Position numbers and translations under genes: made by a program. The notes under the pieces are model-generated. The model was not told where the DNA came from, searched no databases, and was given only the letters and a program-made list of their open reading frames with translations. This document shows, in pieces, positions 8,445 to 16,234 of a stretch of 48,237 bases of DNA. How positions within the stretch are numbered: the stretch's first letter is position 1; every line of letters begins with the position of its first letter. Origin of the DNA: an uncultured Verrucomicrobiales bacterium. GTDB taxonomy: Bacteria; Verrucomicrobiota; Verrucomicrobiia; Verrucomicrobiales; DEV007. The DNA is taken from assembly GCA_937891465.1 (NCBI GenBank), contig CALAHF010000211.1:1-48237 (forward strand), in the 5' to 3' direction.

Positions 8445-9461
8445 CTACGAAGCCCCCTGCCCCGGCATCACAACACCGGCCGACTTTCGCAAATCATCCA
8501 TCACGCGCATATTGCCGAGCGTGTCTTCGCGATCGCCAAACAGCCCGCCTTCGCCACGAACGACTGCCGCAAAAGCATCCGCTTCGACCGCGTAAATGGG
8601 TCGCGTTTCTTCGACTGAAATATGTTCTGGTTCGGCGTCTGGCCGAATGATCGTAAATCCTTCCAGACCTTGCCAAAAACGCGTGACTTCGATGCGGGCC
8701 TTAGTCCCAGCGATGTGCGCGCTTTGATCTGAAACCACGGTCATACCGCAGGTGAACGTCGCGAGGAGGTCTCCGTTTTCGAATTTCAAGGTTCCCGCCG
8801 CGTAATCGTCGACTCCGTTGATGAGGTGCGCGACGGCAGTGGATTCAATCGGTTCAGCGCCAGCCAACGCGCGAGTGAAATTCGTGCAATAACAGCCCAC
8901 ATCCATGATTGCTCCACCGCCTTGATCAGGACGATAACGAGCATCGCCATCGGTCACGGGGCGATCAAACGTGAAATCTGTGCGGATTAATTTTAAGTCG
9001 CCAAGCACACCCGATTGAACCAATTCGATGAGTTTTTCCGTCTGCCGATGCGCCCGATACATGAAGGCTTCGCACAATGTTTTTCCAGTTTCGTCAGCCG
9101 CAGCAAACATCGCTTCTGCATCAGCCAAATCGAGCGCGATCGGCTTTTCGCACAAGACGTGTTTGCCAGCGCGCATCGCTGCGATGGCAATTTCACGATG
9201 CAACCCATTCGGCAACGCAAGATAAACCGCATCGATTTCAGGATCTGCCAACAGCGCGTCGTATCCGGCAATGCCACGCCCGCCGAATTCCGCCGCAAAA
9301 TGATCTGCCGATTCCTGCGTCCGCGATGAAACCGCACCGAGTCGTCCCGTTTCAGATTGAGGCAAGTCAGTCGCGAATTTCTTCGCAATCATCCCCGTTC
9401 CCATAATGCCCCACTTGAGGAGGGAATCAGGGTTCAGGATTCGGGATTCAGGGCTGGACAT
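8445..9461 (-). CDS. Gfo/Idh/MocA family NAD(P)-dependent oxidoreductase
   Basis: A 338-residue oxidoreductase with an N-terminal Rossmann fold (KWGIMGTGMIAKKFA near residues 16-30), the conserved LCEKPIAL motif near residue 110, and a C-terminal alpha/beta substrate domain that opens with AFMYRAH and continues to GGGAIMDVGCY. Closest in pattern to dimeric dihydrodiol dehydrogenase/glucose-fructose oxidoreductase-like members, which oxidise or epimerise sugars and cyclitols. No TM segment or signal is present, so it is cytoplasmic. The first 15 codons are low-complexity (SSPESRILNPDSLL) and encoded by one arm of the palindromic element at 9422-9583, so the present ATG was probably supplied by that element. 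It ends 2 nt from the convergent GH18 fragment. Confidence 0.87.
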   Translation of the reverse strand: MSSPESRILNPDSLLKWGIMGTGMIAKKFATDLPQSETGRLGAVSSRTQESADHFAAEFGGRGIAGYDALLADPEIDAVYLALPNGLHREIAIAAMRAGKHVLCEKPIALDLADAEAMFAAADETGKTLCEAFMYRAHRQTEKLIELVQSGVLGDLKLIRTDFTFDRPVTDGDARYRPDQGGGAIMDVGCYCTNFTRALAGAEPIESTAVAHLINGVDDYAAGTLKFENGDLLATFTCGMTVVSDQSAHIAGTKARIEVTRFWQGLEGFTIIRPDAEPEHISVEETRPIYAVEADAFAAVVRGEGGLFGDREDTLGNMRVMDDLRKSAGVVMPGQGAS

Positions 9462-9583
9462 TGAAAGAAAGAATCAGGTTTTAGGCGTCAGAATTCGGAA
9501 ACCCAAACACCTAAAAACTGAATCAGAGGCAAAACAACCGGCAAAGCCAGCGCCCCGAATCCTGATTCCCAGCCCCTAAATCC
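9422..9583. repeat. Nested inverted-repeat element built of heptanucleotide units
   Basis: The left arm (9422-9457) on the minus strand is a degenerate tandem of CCTGAAT-like heptamers (CCTGAAT, CCCGAAT, CCTGAAC, CCTGATT). The right arm (9553-9583) on the plus strand has the same type of heptamers, so the two arms pair (for example GGGAATCAGG with CCTGATTCCC). An inner pair, GAATCAGGTTTTAGG (9471-9485) and CCTAAAAACTGAATC (9510-9524), pairs at 13 of 15 positions around a 24-nt loop. The whole 162-bp segment could fold as one long hairpin. It covers the start codon of the oxidoreductase gene and the gap to the DUF4399 gene. It resembles a small non-autonomous palindromic repeat. Confidence 0.6.
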
Positions 9584-9593
9584 TTCAGAAAGA

Positions 9594-10067
9594 TTACTTA
9601 TCTTCAACAACAATCTTAACCACCTTCGACATCACAGGTGGGTTGTGAACCATGTGAATGTGATCGCCGAGAACGAGCTGGAGCGTGTGCTCTCCTGGCT
9701 CAAGCGTGAGCGTTACCTCAGTCTGTCCGCCACCGAAGTGCTTATAATTGTCGCTCATTGGGAATGGCAATTTTGGATCAGGAACTTTCTCGTCAATAAT
9801 CAGATGATGGTGTCCGGTCGGCTTTTCGTCGCCAAGGTAGATGCCGGCAGGAGCAACGCCCATGCCTTTTAATCCAAAACGAACGGTGAAAGTTTTTGGC
9901 ACTGTTTTTCCATCTTTCAAACCAATGATGTAAACCTTCGCGTCTTCAGCGCTCGGAGTTTTGCCGGGCTCAGGATAAACGAGCTCCGCCTTGTCCTGTG
10001 AAATGAGTGATGTTGCGATCCCGCCAACAAGAAGGGCGGCCAATGTAAGAACTTTGAGATGTTTCAT
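9594..10067 (-). CDS. Exported DUF4399 domain protein
   Basis: Starts best at the ATG at 10067, which opens MKHLKVLTLAALLVGG, a signal peptide; the frame extends 6 codons upstream to 10085. The mature part of about 130 residues shows the DUF4399 pattern: VPKTFTVRFGLKGMGVAPAG, GHHHLIID near the middle, and GEHTLQLVLGDHIHM-x-HNPPVMS toward the end. The histidine-rich motifs suggest metal binding, which is inference. The family is periplasmic or extracellular and its function is unknown. It stands alone on the minus strand, divergent from galE. Confidence 0.82.
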   Translation of the reverse strand: MKHLKVLTLAALLVGGIATSLISQDKAELVYPEPGKTPSAEDAKVYIIGLKDGKTVPKTFTVRFGLKGMGVAPAGIYLGDEKPTGHHHLIIDEKVPDPKLPFPMSDNYKHFGGGQTEVTLTLEPGEHTLQLVLGDHIHMVHNPPVMSKVVKIVVEDK

Positions 10068-10158
10068 GATGAAGTTGTATTGCAATTAACTGGTTGATTT
10101 TGCGATAAAATTCCCTCGATGAACAGAAATTTATCGTGGGAGGTATTTCGCCGTTTTT

Positions 10159-10203
10159 CGATCCAACAGTATCCGTCTATCGAACGCACCCTATTGCTTC
10201 GTG
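10159..10203 (+). repeat. Dispersed repeat, two units 22 nt apart, upstream of galE
   Basis: Unit 1 (CGATCCAACAGTATCCGTC, 10159-10177) is degenerate. Unit 2 (CGAACGCACCCTATTGCTTC followed by GTG, 10181-10203) matches the family well. The equivalent core positions are 22 nt apart. The second unit ends in CGTGAAAA, the same ending that forms the start codon at 15049 and 45336, but here the GTG frame closes after 7 codons. Confidence 0.65.
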
Positions 10204-10288
10204 AAAAATCAAAAGTCGGGTTGAAACCCAATTCGCCTGCGTGTTTATTTTAGAAAATCTAATTTTTAATAGAAATTCGAATTCATTT

Positions 10289-11269
10289 ATGAAAGTTCTT
10301 GTCACCGGCGGCGCCGGATACATTGGAAGCGTCTCGGTGGACGCCTTGATCGCAGCGGGCCACGAAGTGGTGGTTTTTGACAATCTTTACATGGGTCATC
10401 GCGCTGCGGTGAATCCCAAGGCGGCTTTCGTGGAAGGTGATCTGGCGGATAAAGCAAAGGTCTCGGCGACTTTTGCGGAGCACAAACCGCAGGCAATTAT
10501 GCACTTCGCGTCGTATTCGCTGGTCGGTGAATCAATGGAGAATCCGCTGAAATACCTCGGTGATAACGTTACTAACGCGCTCAACTTGCTCAATGCGGCT
10601 GTCGAATTCGGCGTTGAGCGTTTCATTTTATCTTCCACCGCAAATTTATTCGACGAGCCCGAAACGCTTCCGATTTCTGAGACAGAGAGAATTGTGCCTG
10701 GCAGTCCCTACGGCGAATCAAAAGCAATCATCGAGCGTTATCTTTTCTGGCTGCAAAAGACGAAAGGCCTTCGCTACGCGGCGCTTCGTTATTTCAACGC
10801 GGCGGGCTGCACCGATATCAAAGGCGAAGACCACCAGCCTGAATCTCATTTGATTCCGTTGGTGATTCAAGTCGCGCTGGGGCAGCGGGAGAAAATCATG
10901 ATTTTCGGGGACGATTACGACACTCCCGACGGCACGTGCGTTCGCGATTACATCCACGTATCCGATTTGGCATCGGCTCATATTTTAGCGATGGAAGCCC
11001 TGAGCGATAACGAATCGCTTCACTACAATTTGGGCAACGGCAGCGGCTTTTCGGTGAAAGAAGCTATCGAGACCGTTCGCGAGGTTTCAGGTCATCCGAT
11101 CCCTGCCGAAATCACTCCGCGTCGAGCGGGCGACCCCGCTTCGTTGGTTGGTGATAGTTCAAAAATTCGAAGCGAACTCGGCTGGGCCCCTCAATTCGCA
11201 GACCTTAAATCGATCGTCGAATCGGCTTGGAAGTGGCACGTCAAACACCCGAAAGGGTATGAGGACTAA
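10289..11269 (+). CDS. galE: UDP-glucose 4-epimerase
   Basis: A 326-residue extended short-chain dehydrogenase. The N-terminal [14 protein letters not shown] is the NAD-binding glycine motif and fixes the start at the ATG at 10289 rather than the GTG 48 nt upstream. The catalytic SSTA and YGESK (YxxxK) motifs are present, as are the GalE family landmarks [29 protein letters not shown] and [13 protein letters not shown]. One oddity is [10 protein letters not shown] where most GalE proteins have SSTA-x-VYG. It interconverts UDP-glucose and UDP-galactose in the cytoplasm for cell-envelope sugars or galactose use. The 5' region is AT-rich and carries a copy of the dispersed repeat 86-130 nt upstream. 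Confidence 0.93.
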   Translation: MKVLVTGGAGYIGSVSVDALIAAGHEVVVFDNLYMGHRAAVNPKAAFVEGDLADKAKVSATFAEHKPQAIMHFASYSLVGESMENPLKYLGDNVTNALNLLNAAVEFGVERFILSSTANLFDEPETLPISETERIVPGSPYGESKAIIERYLFWLQKTKGLRYAALRYFNAAGCTDIKGEDHQPESHLIPLVIQVALGQREKIMIFGDDYDTPDGTCVRDYIHVSDLASAHILAMEALSDNESLHYNLGNGSGFSVKEAIETVREVSGHPIPAEITPRRAGDPASLVGDSSKIRSELGWAPQFADLKSIVESAWKWHVKHPKGYED

Positions 11270-11313
11270 CGGCTTCAAAAGTTTCGCTCAAAAAACGTTG
11301 ACTTGCACAGGCA

Positions 11314-11335
11314 CTTTCTGTGAGTATCCTATTTC
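11314..11335 (+). promoter_or_regulatory. Candidate promoter of the STN-like secreted protein gene
   Basis: TTGCAC followed after 16 nt by TATCCT lies about 130 nt upstream of the ATG at 11464. It precedes two hairpins in the leader. This is a pattern match only. Confidence 0.25.
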
Positions 11336-11336
11336 A

Positions 11337-11395
11337 TGGCGCGATTGCGCCAAACGTATAAGTCAGCGGATGGGTGTTCCCGGATCAACCATCCG
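11337..11395 (+). promoter_or_regulatory. Structured 5' leader with two hairpins
   Basis: TGGCGC-GATT-GCGCCA (11337-11352) is a perfect 6-bp stem with a tetraloop. CGGATGG (11367-11373) pairs perfectly with CCATCCG (11389-11395) across a 15-nt loop. Both lie in the 194-nt gap between galE and the next start codon. No T-run follows either stem, so they look like a leader structure rather than a galE terminator. Confidence 0.4.
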
Positions 11396-11463
11396 GTGTC
11401 AGTGTGAAAATCCAACCCAGCCCGGGATGCAATTATCACCTCGCCGACGTAAAAATGACCATC

Positions 11464-12117
11464 ATGAAACTGTTTAGAATCCCAGCATTCGCCCTCATTC
11501 TCGCCTTTTGCTTTGCGTTTACCGCAGCAGAAGCTCAACAGAAAAAGCCTCGCACGCTAACCGACGTTTACCGTGATGGCGTGAAGCTTTACGATGCACA
11601 GCGTTACCCCGAGGCGATGAAGTATTTTCAATACGTGAAGACCAAGAATCCGCGTGATCCTCGCAACATGCGCTACCTCAAGCTCACCGAGTTGGCGATC
11701 AAAGAAGGCCGCACCGCGAAGGTTGATCTCGAAGCGACGTTGAAATCGATCACCATCCCGGAAGTCGATTTCCAGGGAGCCAGTCTCGGCGACGTATTGG
11801 CCTATATTGCTCAGCGGGTTGAAGAACTCTCCGACGGAAAACAATCAGCAAACTTTATTTACAAAGGCACTTCTGAACAACGGGCGAATACGGAGATCAC
11901 TCTAAAATTGCGCAACGCACCTGTCACCGAGGTGATCCGTTACGTCGGCAGCCTTTCCCAGACGACCTTTAAGTTCGAAGAGCATGCGATCGTGGGAACT
12001 CCGCTCATCGCACAATCGCCGACAACAACGGCTCCCATTCAAAATGCTTCCGGTTTTGAAAAAAGCTCCGTGAATCCATTGCCGAACAACGCACCGGCTC
12101 CGGACCCTTTCAAGTAG
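11464..12117 (+). CDS. Secreted protein with TPR-like and STN-like (secretin/TonB N-terminal) domains
   Basis: The start at 11464 opens a clear signal peptide (MKLFRIPAFALILAFCFAFTAAEAQ); the frame runs 30 codons further upstream without one. The mature protein begins with a TPR-like helix pair (DVYRDGVKLYDAQRYPEAMKYF). It continues with VDFQGASLGDVLAYIAQRV and ITLKLRNAPVTEVIRYVG, the pattern of the STN short domain of secretins and TonB receptors. The C-terminus is proline- and threonine-rich. Verrucomicrobia have many such STN proteins that associate with type IV pilus or secretin complexes; an envelope-assembly role here is inference. No secretin barrel is attached. Confidence 0.7.
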   Translation: MKLFRIPAFALILAFCFAFTAAEAQQKKPRTLTDVYRDGVKLYDAQRYPEAMKYFQYVKTKNPRDPRNMRYLKLTELAIKEGRTAKVDLEATLKSITIPEVDFQGASLGDVLAYIAQRVEELSDGKQSANFIYKGTSEQRANTEITLKLRNAPVTEVIRYVGSLSQTTFKFEEHAIVGTPLIAQSPTTTAPIQNASGFEKSSVNPLPNNAPAPDPFK

Positions 12118-12135
12118 TCTGATTTTTAGATCGTT

Positions 12136-12801
12136 TTGAACGACCCACAACCCGTCGCGCTCATTACCGGTGGCCAAGGTGACCTCGGTCAAGCTTTAGC
12201 CACTGAATTGAGAGCAAGCAGGTTTTCTGTTTTTGATCCAGGGCACGAAGAACTCGATGTCTGCTCGGCAGATTCAGTCACTGCCTATTTTAAGAAAATC
12301 GAACGGATCGATCTGCTGGTAAACAATGCTGGGATCACCCTCGATGGCTCGATTTTAAAAATGCCCGAAGCCGAATGGGATGGCGTACTCGACACCAATC
12401 TCAAAGGCGCGTTTCGTTGCGCCAAAGCCGCGTTTCGCATCATGCTGAAACAGCGCGTTGGACACATTGTGAACATCGGCTCTTTCTCTGGAGTTTGTCC
12501 TCCTGCAGGCCAGGTCAATTACGCAGCTGCCAAAGCCGGTCTCATTGGCCTCACGCATGTCCTAGCAGACGAAGGCGGGATGCGCAGTATTCGCGTGAAT
12601 TGCGTGTTGCCCGGTTTTTTAGAAACCAAAATGACCCGTGATCTCGCGCCGGCAGTGATTGAATCCGCGAAGCAAAAGCACGTGCTCGGTAAATTTAACA
12701 CTGTCGATGACGTCGCCCGTTTCGTGACGTTTCTGCAATCGATGGAAGCCGTGTCCGGGCAGGTTTTTCAGCTCGATAGCCGGATTCGTCGATGGACGTG
12801 A
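12136..12801 (+). CDS. Short-chain dehydrogenase/reductase, FabG-like
   Basis: A 221-residue classical SDR with TGGQGDLG (cofactor-binding glycine motif), NNAG, the catalytic serine in NIGSFSG, and YAAAK (YxxxK). These give the complete Ser-Tyr-Lys set. It is slightly shorter than typical FabG (about 245 residues) and its end (FQLDSRIRRWT) lacks the usual V-DGG-x-x pattern. Translation must begin at TTG 12136, 18 nt after the upstream stop, so it may be co-transcribed with the STN-like gene. NAD(P)H-dependent ketoreductase activity is known for the family; the substrate cannot be named. Confidence 0.8.
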   Translation: MNDPQPVALITGGQGDLGQALATELRASRFSVFDPGHEELDVCSADSVTAYFKKIERIDLLVNNAGITLDGSILKMPEAEWDGVLDTNLKGAFRCAKAAFRIMLKQRVGHIVNIGSFSGVCPPAGQVNYAAAKAGLIGLTHVLADEGGMRSIRVNCVLPGFLETKMTRDLAPAVIESAKQKHVLGKFNTVDDVARFVTFLQSMEAVSGQVFQLDSRIRRWT

Positions 12802-12879
12802 GTTTCGTGAGATTGACGGTATAGCCCTCGCAGTAGGGCGTCCCGGCTAACAAAATCATTCCCCGTCCGCTTGTAAAGA

Positions 12880-13383
12880 ATGAGCAACAAATGGCGAATC
12901 GGAATTTGCATCGTCGCATGGAGTTTCATTATTGTCTGGCTCGCCTTCTTGACGGCAGGCCAGCAAAAAATTCAAAACACTCTGGAGGGTGATCGTTCGT
13001 TGAAACGGGAAGCGACTAACTTTGATCTCGAATTACTTGCGACCAGAATTCGGCACAAAACACCCTTGCCAGAAATTGAAATCGGAAACGATCCTGCAGA
13101 GGACATTATTCAATCCCTCAATTCTCCCAGTATTGATTCCGTTATGATTGCGCTGCGGGTGCTCATGCAAAATGAGATCATCACCGACGCCGAAGCCGCA
13201 GAAATAAATTATCAGAAACCTTACGAAAATTCTCTGCCGACTATTCAAAAAATTACGCGCAGGGTCAGATTACTAGATGGATTTACCCGTGAAAAACTCG
13301 GCAAGGATTTCGACCAAGGAATTTGGTATCATTCTCCCCATGGAGGAAAATGGCAGGGAGCCGAAGAATTTCGCCAAAACTGA
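12880..13383 (+). CDS. Membrane-anchored hypothetical protein
   Basis: A 167-residue protein with one N-terminal membrane segment (IGICIVAWSFIIVWLAFLTAG, residues 7-27) and a hydrophilic, mostly helical remainder presumably outside the membrane. I do not recognise a family. The sequence IGNDPAEDIIQSLNSPSIDSVMIALRVLMQNEIIT has the look of a repeat-helical fold. It follows the SDR gene by 78 nt on the same strand. The ATG at 12880 is the first in frame; there is no obvious ribosome-binding site. Confidence 0.6.
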   Translation: MSNKWRIGICIVAWSFIIVWLAFLTAGQQKIQNTLEGDRSLKREATNFDLELLATRIRHKTPLPEIEIGNDPAEDIIQSLNSPSIDSVMIALRVLMQNEIITDAEAAEINYQKPYENSLPTIQKITRRVRLLDGFTREKLGKDFDQGIWYHSPHGGKWQGAEEFRQN

Positions 13384-13532
13384 AAAATCGTATTCCGTGT
13401 CATTCCCTCCTCTTTCGGCTTCCATTTATCGAGGAAAAACACTAAACTTCCGCTCTGAAAATCTAATATCCAGTTCTGACCGAGCCACATAGAATTCTTT
13501 TCATTTAAATCACACAGAACACTTTAAACCCC
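13384..13532. other. Intergenic gap without recognisable gene
   Basis: About 150 nt between the membrane-anchored hypothetical gene and the adaptor gene. It is moderately AT-rich, with no hairpin, repeat copy or strong promoter match that I can support. Confidence 0.4.
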
Positions 13533-15017
13533 ATGCAAAACTCCCCGCTGCGACGCCCTGCCATTGCCCTTCTCTCTGTTTTCACCTTTGGAAGTCTGGC
13601 GCTTTCACCTATTTGTTTTTCCCAGGAAAAAAAGAAGCCTGCTGACGCCGCCAAGCCTAAAGCCGAAGAAAAGAAAACTCCCGAAGCACCGCCAATTCAT
13701 AAAGTGAAAGCGGGCCTCTTCGAAATCAAAGTCGATCTTGAAGGTGCGTTTGAAGCGACACAGTCATCTCCGATTGCAATCGATTCGAAAGCGTGGACTG
13801 ACCTCACAGTGGTCTCAGTCTCGGCGCATGGAGAAAAGGTCAAAAAAGGCGATGTCATTGCAAAATTCGATGACGATAAGTTGCGGAAAGCAATTGATGA
13901 GATCATTCACAATACACCTCTCGCTGAACTTACTTTAGAAACTGCAGTCGCTGAACTGGATACGCTGGAGAAAACGACTCCTCTCGACCTCGAAGCTTCA
14001 CGACGCAGCAAAATGCAGGCCGAGGAAAATCTCGCCTACTTCGAAGACATCACGCTTCCGATGAAAAAACGTGACGTCGAGGAAGGACAAAAACGAGGAA
14101 TTCAAAGCCTATCCTACGCAGAAGAGGAGCTCAATCAGCTCAAGAAGATGTACAAGCAAGATGACCTGACTGAAGAAACCGAAGAGATCATTCTGACCCG
14201 TTCTCAAAATCAGGTGAACACGATCAAGTGGCAACTTGAGCAGTCCAAAGCTCGCTCCGAGCGAACACTCAACACCTCCATTCCACGCGAGCACGAGGCG
14301 TTGACACTGGCGCTCGATAGAACACAGGTGACGTGGCGGGCGACTGAGAAATCAACGCGCGCGGCACTGGAGAAAAAGCGACTCGAAGTCGAGAAAGCAC
14401 ATCGCGATCACGATAAAGCTGCCGAAAAATTGGCTGATATGGAAGCAGACTTAAAACTGCTCACCGTCACGGCTCCTCACGACGGAATCGTTTACTATGG
14501 CGCGAGCGCTCGCGGGAAATGGATTACCGGCCAGACCATCGAGAAAAAACTCGTCCCCGGCGGAAAAGTTTTACCGAAGGAAATTTTCATCACTCTAGTT
14601 GATCCCAGCCAGCAACAGATTCGGGTGAGCACTCCCGAGGCAAAGTTGAAACACTTGAAGCCCGGGATTGAAGGGACCGCCTGCCCAGCTTGGGACGGCG
14701 ACACCAAGCTGGAAACAAAGATCAATACAATCAATTACGTTCCCTTCGCTGACAAAACTTTTGATACCGTCTTCACCACTCCTAAAAATGCCGCTGAACA
14801 AATCTTCCCGGGCATGGGCGCGAAGATTTCCCTCGAACTTTATAAAAAAGAAAAGGCTCTCACCGTCCCGAAAAAAGCGGTCAAAAAAGAAGGTGCGGAT
14901 CATTTTGTGACGATGAAAGACGGCAAAAAACAGAAGGTCAAAATTGGCAAATCAAACGCGACGATGACCGAAATTCTCGAAGGCCTCAAAGCAGGCGACG
15001 AAGTGAAAACGAAGTAA
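13533..15017 (+). CDS. HlyD/RND-type periplasmic adaptor subunit
   Basis: A 494-residue exported protein with an N-terminal signal (about residues 1-32, ending ICFSQ), a Lys/Ala/Pro-rich linker, and a membrane-fusion-protein layout. The first half-lipoyl segment is around GEKVKKGDVIAKFDDDKL (residues 100-120). A long charged coiled coil of about 170 residues follows, then the second lipoyl half (LLTVTAPHDGIVYYG), a beta-barrel region and a C-terminal membrane-proximal segment (KALTVPKKAVKKEG). Such proteins bridge inner-membrane ABC or RND pumps to the outer membrane. No pump gene lies next to it, which is unusual; the next gene (31 nt downstream) encodes a prenyltransferase-repeat protein. 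Confidence 0.8.
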   Translation: MQNSPLRRPAIALLSVFTFGSLALSPICFSQEKKKPADAAKPKAEEKKTPEAPPIHKVKAGLFEIKVDLEGAFEATQSSPIAIDSKAWTDLTVVSVSAHGEKVKKGDVIAKFDDDKLRKAIDEIIHNTPLAELTLETAVAELDTLEKTTPLDLEASRRSKMQAEENLAYFEDITLPMKKRDVEEGQKRGIQSLSYAEEELNQLKKMYKQDDLTEETEEIILTRSQNQVNTIKWQLEQSKARSERTLNTSIPREHEALTLALDRTQVTWRATEKSTRAALEKKRLEVEKAHRDHDKAAEKLADMEADLKLLTVTAPHDGIVYYGASARGKWITGQTIEKKLVPGGKVLPKEIFITLVDPSQQQIRVSTPEAKLKHLKPGIEGTACPAWDGDTKLETKINTINYVPFADKTFDTVFTTPKNAAEQIFPGMGAKISLELYKKEKALTVPKKAVKKEGADHFVTMKDGKKQKVKIGKSNATMTEILEGLKAGDEVKTK

Positions 15018-15028
15018 GCAAGGTTTTA

Positions 15029-15051
15029 CGAACCAACCCTATCTGATCGTG
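15029..15051 (+). repeat. Dispersed repeat unit ending in a GTG start codon
   Basis: A near-consensus unit (CGAACC followed by AACCCTATCTGATCGTG) occupies the gap between the adaptor gene and the next gene. Its last three bases are the GTG start codon at 15049. The copy at 45334-45350 is arranged identically. Confidence 0.75.
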
Positions 15052-16221
15052 AAAAACTTTTTCCCAATCGCTGCCGCATTTTCATTCATCGCTCCATTCG
15101 CGGTCGCTGAAGATCCATACACATTTTCCGCATCAAACCGACCGGTGTCAGCGGAGGAGTTGGCGAAAGGCATTGATCGGGGAATTGAATTTTTACTGGA
15201 AGATCAAAACAAAGACGGCAGTTGGGGATCGCCCCGCCAAACCAAAGGCCTGAATATTTATGCACCCGCTCCGGGCGCACACGGAGCATTCAGAACTGCC
15301 GTAACGGCACTCTGCATTTCGGCACTTTACGAATCCGGCGATGCGGAAACGGATGAAGAAATCCTCGAATCAATGGTTCGTGGCGAGAATTATCTACTCG
15401 CTGAATTGCCAAAAGTTCGGCGTGCTACAGGCGATGCGATCTACAATGTCTGGGGTCACGGCTACGGAATTCAAGCCCTCGTATATATGCATCAGCGGGC
15501 TGAGAAGCTGAAAGACGCGCCGCGCTGTGAGAAAATACGAGCCGTCATCAACGGGCAGATTGATCGGCTTTCGCGCTACGAATCTGTCGATGGCGGCTGG
15601 GGCTACTACGATTTTCGATATCAAACGGCAAAGCCCTCTTCCAGCTCAATCAGTTTCACAACAGCGACAATGCTAGTGGTGTTTAAAGAAGCAGAATCAA
15701 TCGAAGGTATTGAGGTTCCTGACAAACTGATCAAGCGGGCAATCGCGAGCATCAAACGTCAGCAGAAAAACGACAACACCTACGCCTACGGCGAATATCT
15801 CAAGCTCTCACCGATGAAGGGCATCAATCGCGCCAGTGGAAGTTTGGGCCGAAGTCAGGCTTGCAACATCGCGTTGCGAATGTGGGGCGATGAAGGCATC
15901 ACTGATGAGGTTTTGGAAGAATGGCTGACTCGACTTGGAGAGCGCAATGGCTGGCTCAGCATCGGACGAAAACGCCCGGTTCCCCACGAAGCATGGGCTC
16001 AAGTTGCCGGTTATTTTTACTACTACGGCCACTACTACGCAGCGCTGTGTATTGAAGATTTGCCGCCGGAAAAAGCGGCCATTCACCAAAACATGCTAGC
16101 TGGTGTGATCCTCGATTTGCAGGAAAAAGATGGTAGCTGGTGGGACTTCCCGTTTTACAGCTATCATCAGCCATATGGAACGGCATTCGCGGTGATGACT
16201 CTTTTGCGTTGTGAGAAATAG
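15049..16221 (+). CDS. Secreted prenyltransferase/squalene-oxidase-repeat protein
   Basis: A 390-residue protein starting at GTG 15049 with a signal peptide (MKNFFPIAAAFSFIAPFAVA). The mature part has several alpha/alpha-barrel QW-type repeats: GIEFLLEDQNKDGSWG, VDGGWGYYDF, NGWLSIG and LDLQEKDGSWWDFPFY. These are typical of the prenyltransferase/squalene oxidase repeat superfamily. Members exported by Verrucomicrobia and Planctomycetes are not cyclases with known substrates, and the DxDD motif of cyclases is not evident, so an enzymatic role is not claimed. The protein ends 13 nt from the convergent pectate-lyase gene. The start codon lies inside a dispersed-repeat unit. Confidence 0.75.
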   Translation: MKNFFPIAAAFSFIAPFAVAEDPYTFSASNRPVSAEELAKGIDRGIEFLLEDQNKDGSWGSPRQTKGLNIYAPAPGAHGAFRTAVTALCISALYESGDAETDEEILESMVRGENYLLAELPKVRRATGDAIYNVWGHGYGIQALVYMHQRAEKLKDAPRCEKIRAVINGQIDRLSRYESVDGGWGYYDFRYQTAKPSSSSISFTTATMLVVFKEAESIEGIEVPDKLIKRAIASIKRQQKNDNTYAYGEYLKLSPMKGINRASGSLGRSQACNIALRMWGDEGITDEVLEEWLTRLGERNGWLSIGRKRPVPHEAWAQVAGYFYYYGHYYAALCIEDLPPEKAAIHQNMLAGVILDLQEKDGSWWDFPFYSYHQPYGTAFAVMTLLRCEK

Positions 16222-16234
16222 TAACTCGTTTCGC

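Noticed and set aside
12824-12839. Hairpin GCCCT/AGGGC after the SDR gene
   Set aside because: Only 5 bp with no T-run; too weak to call a terminator or repeat copy.
13277-13492. 71-residue plus-strand frame overlapping the end of the membrane-anchored hypothetical gene
   Set aside because: It is mostly another frame of that gene, with no independent start signal and low-complexity composition.
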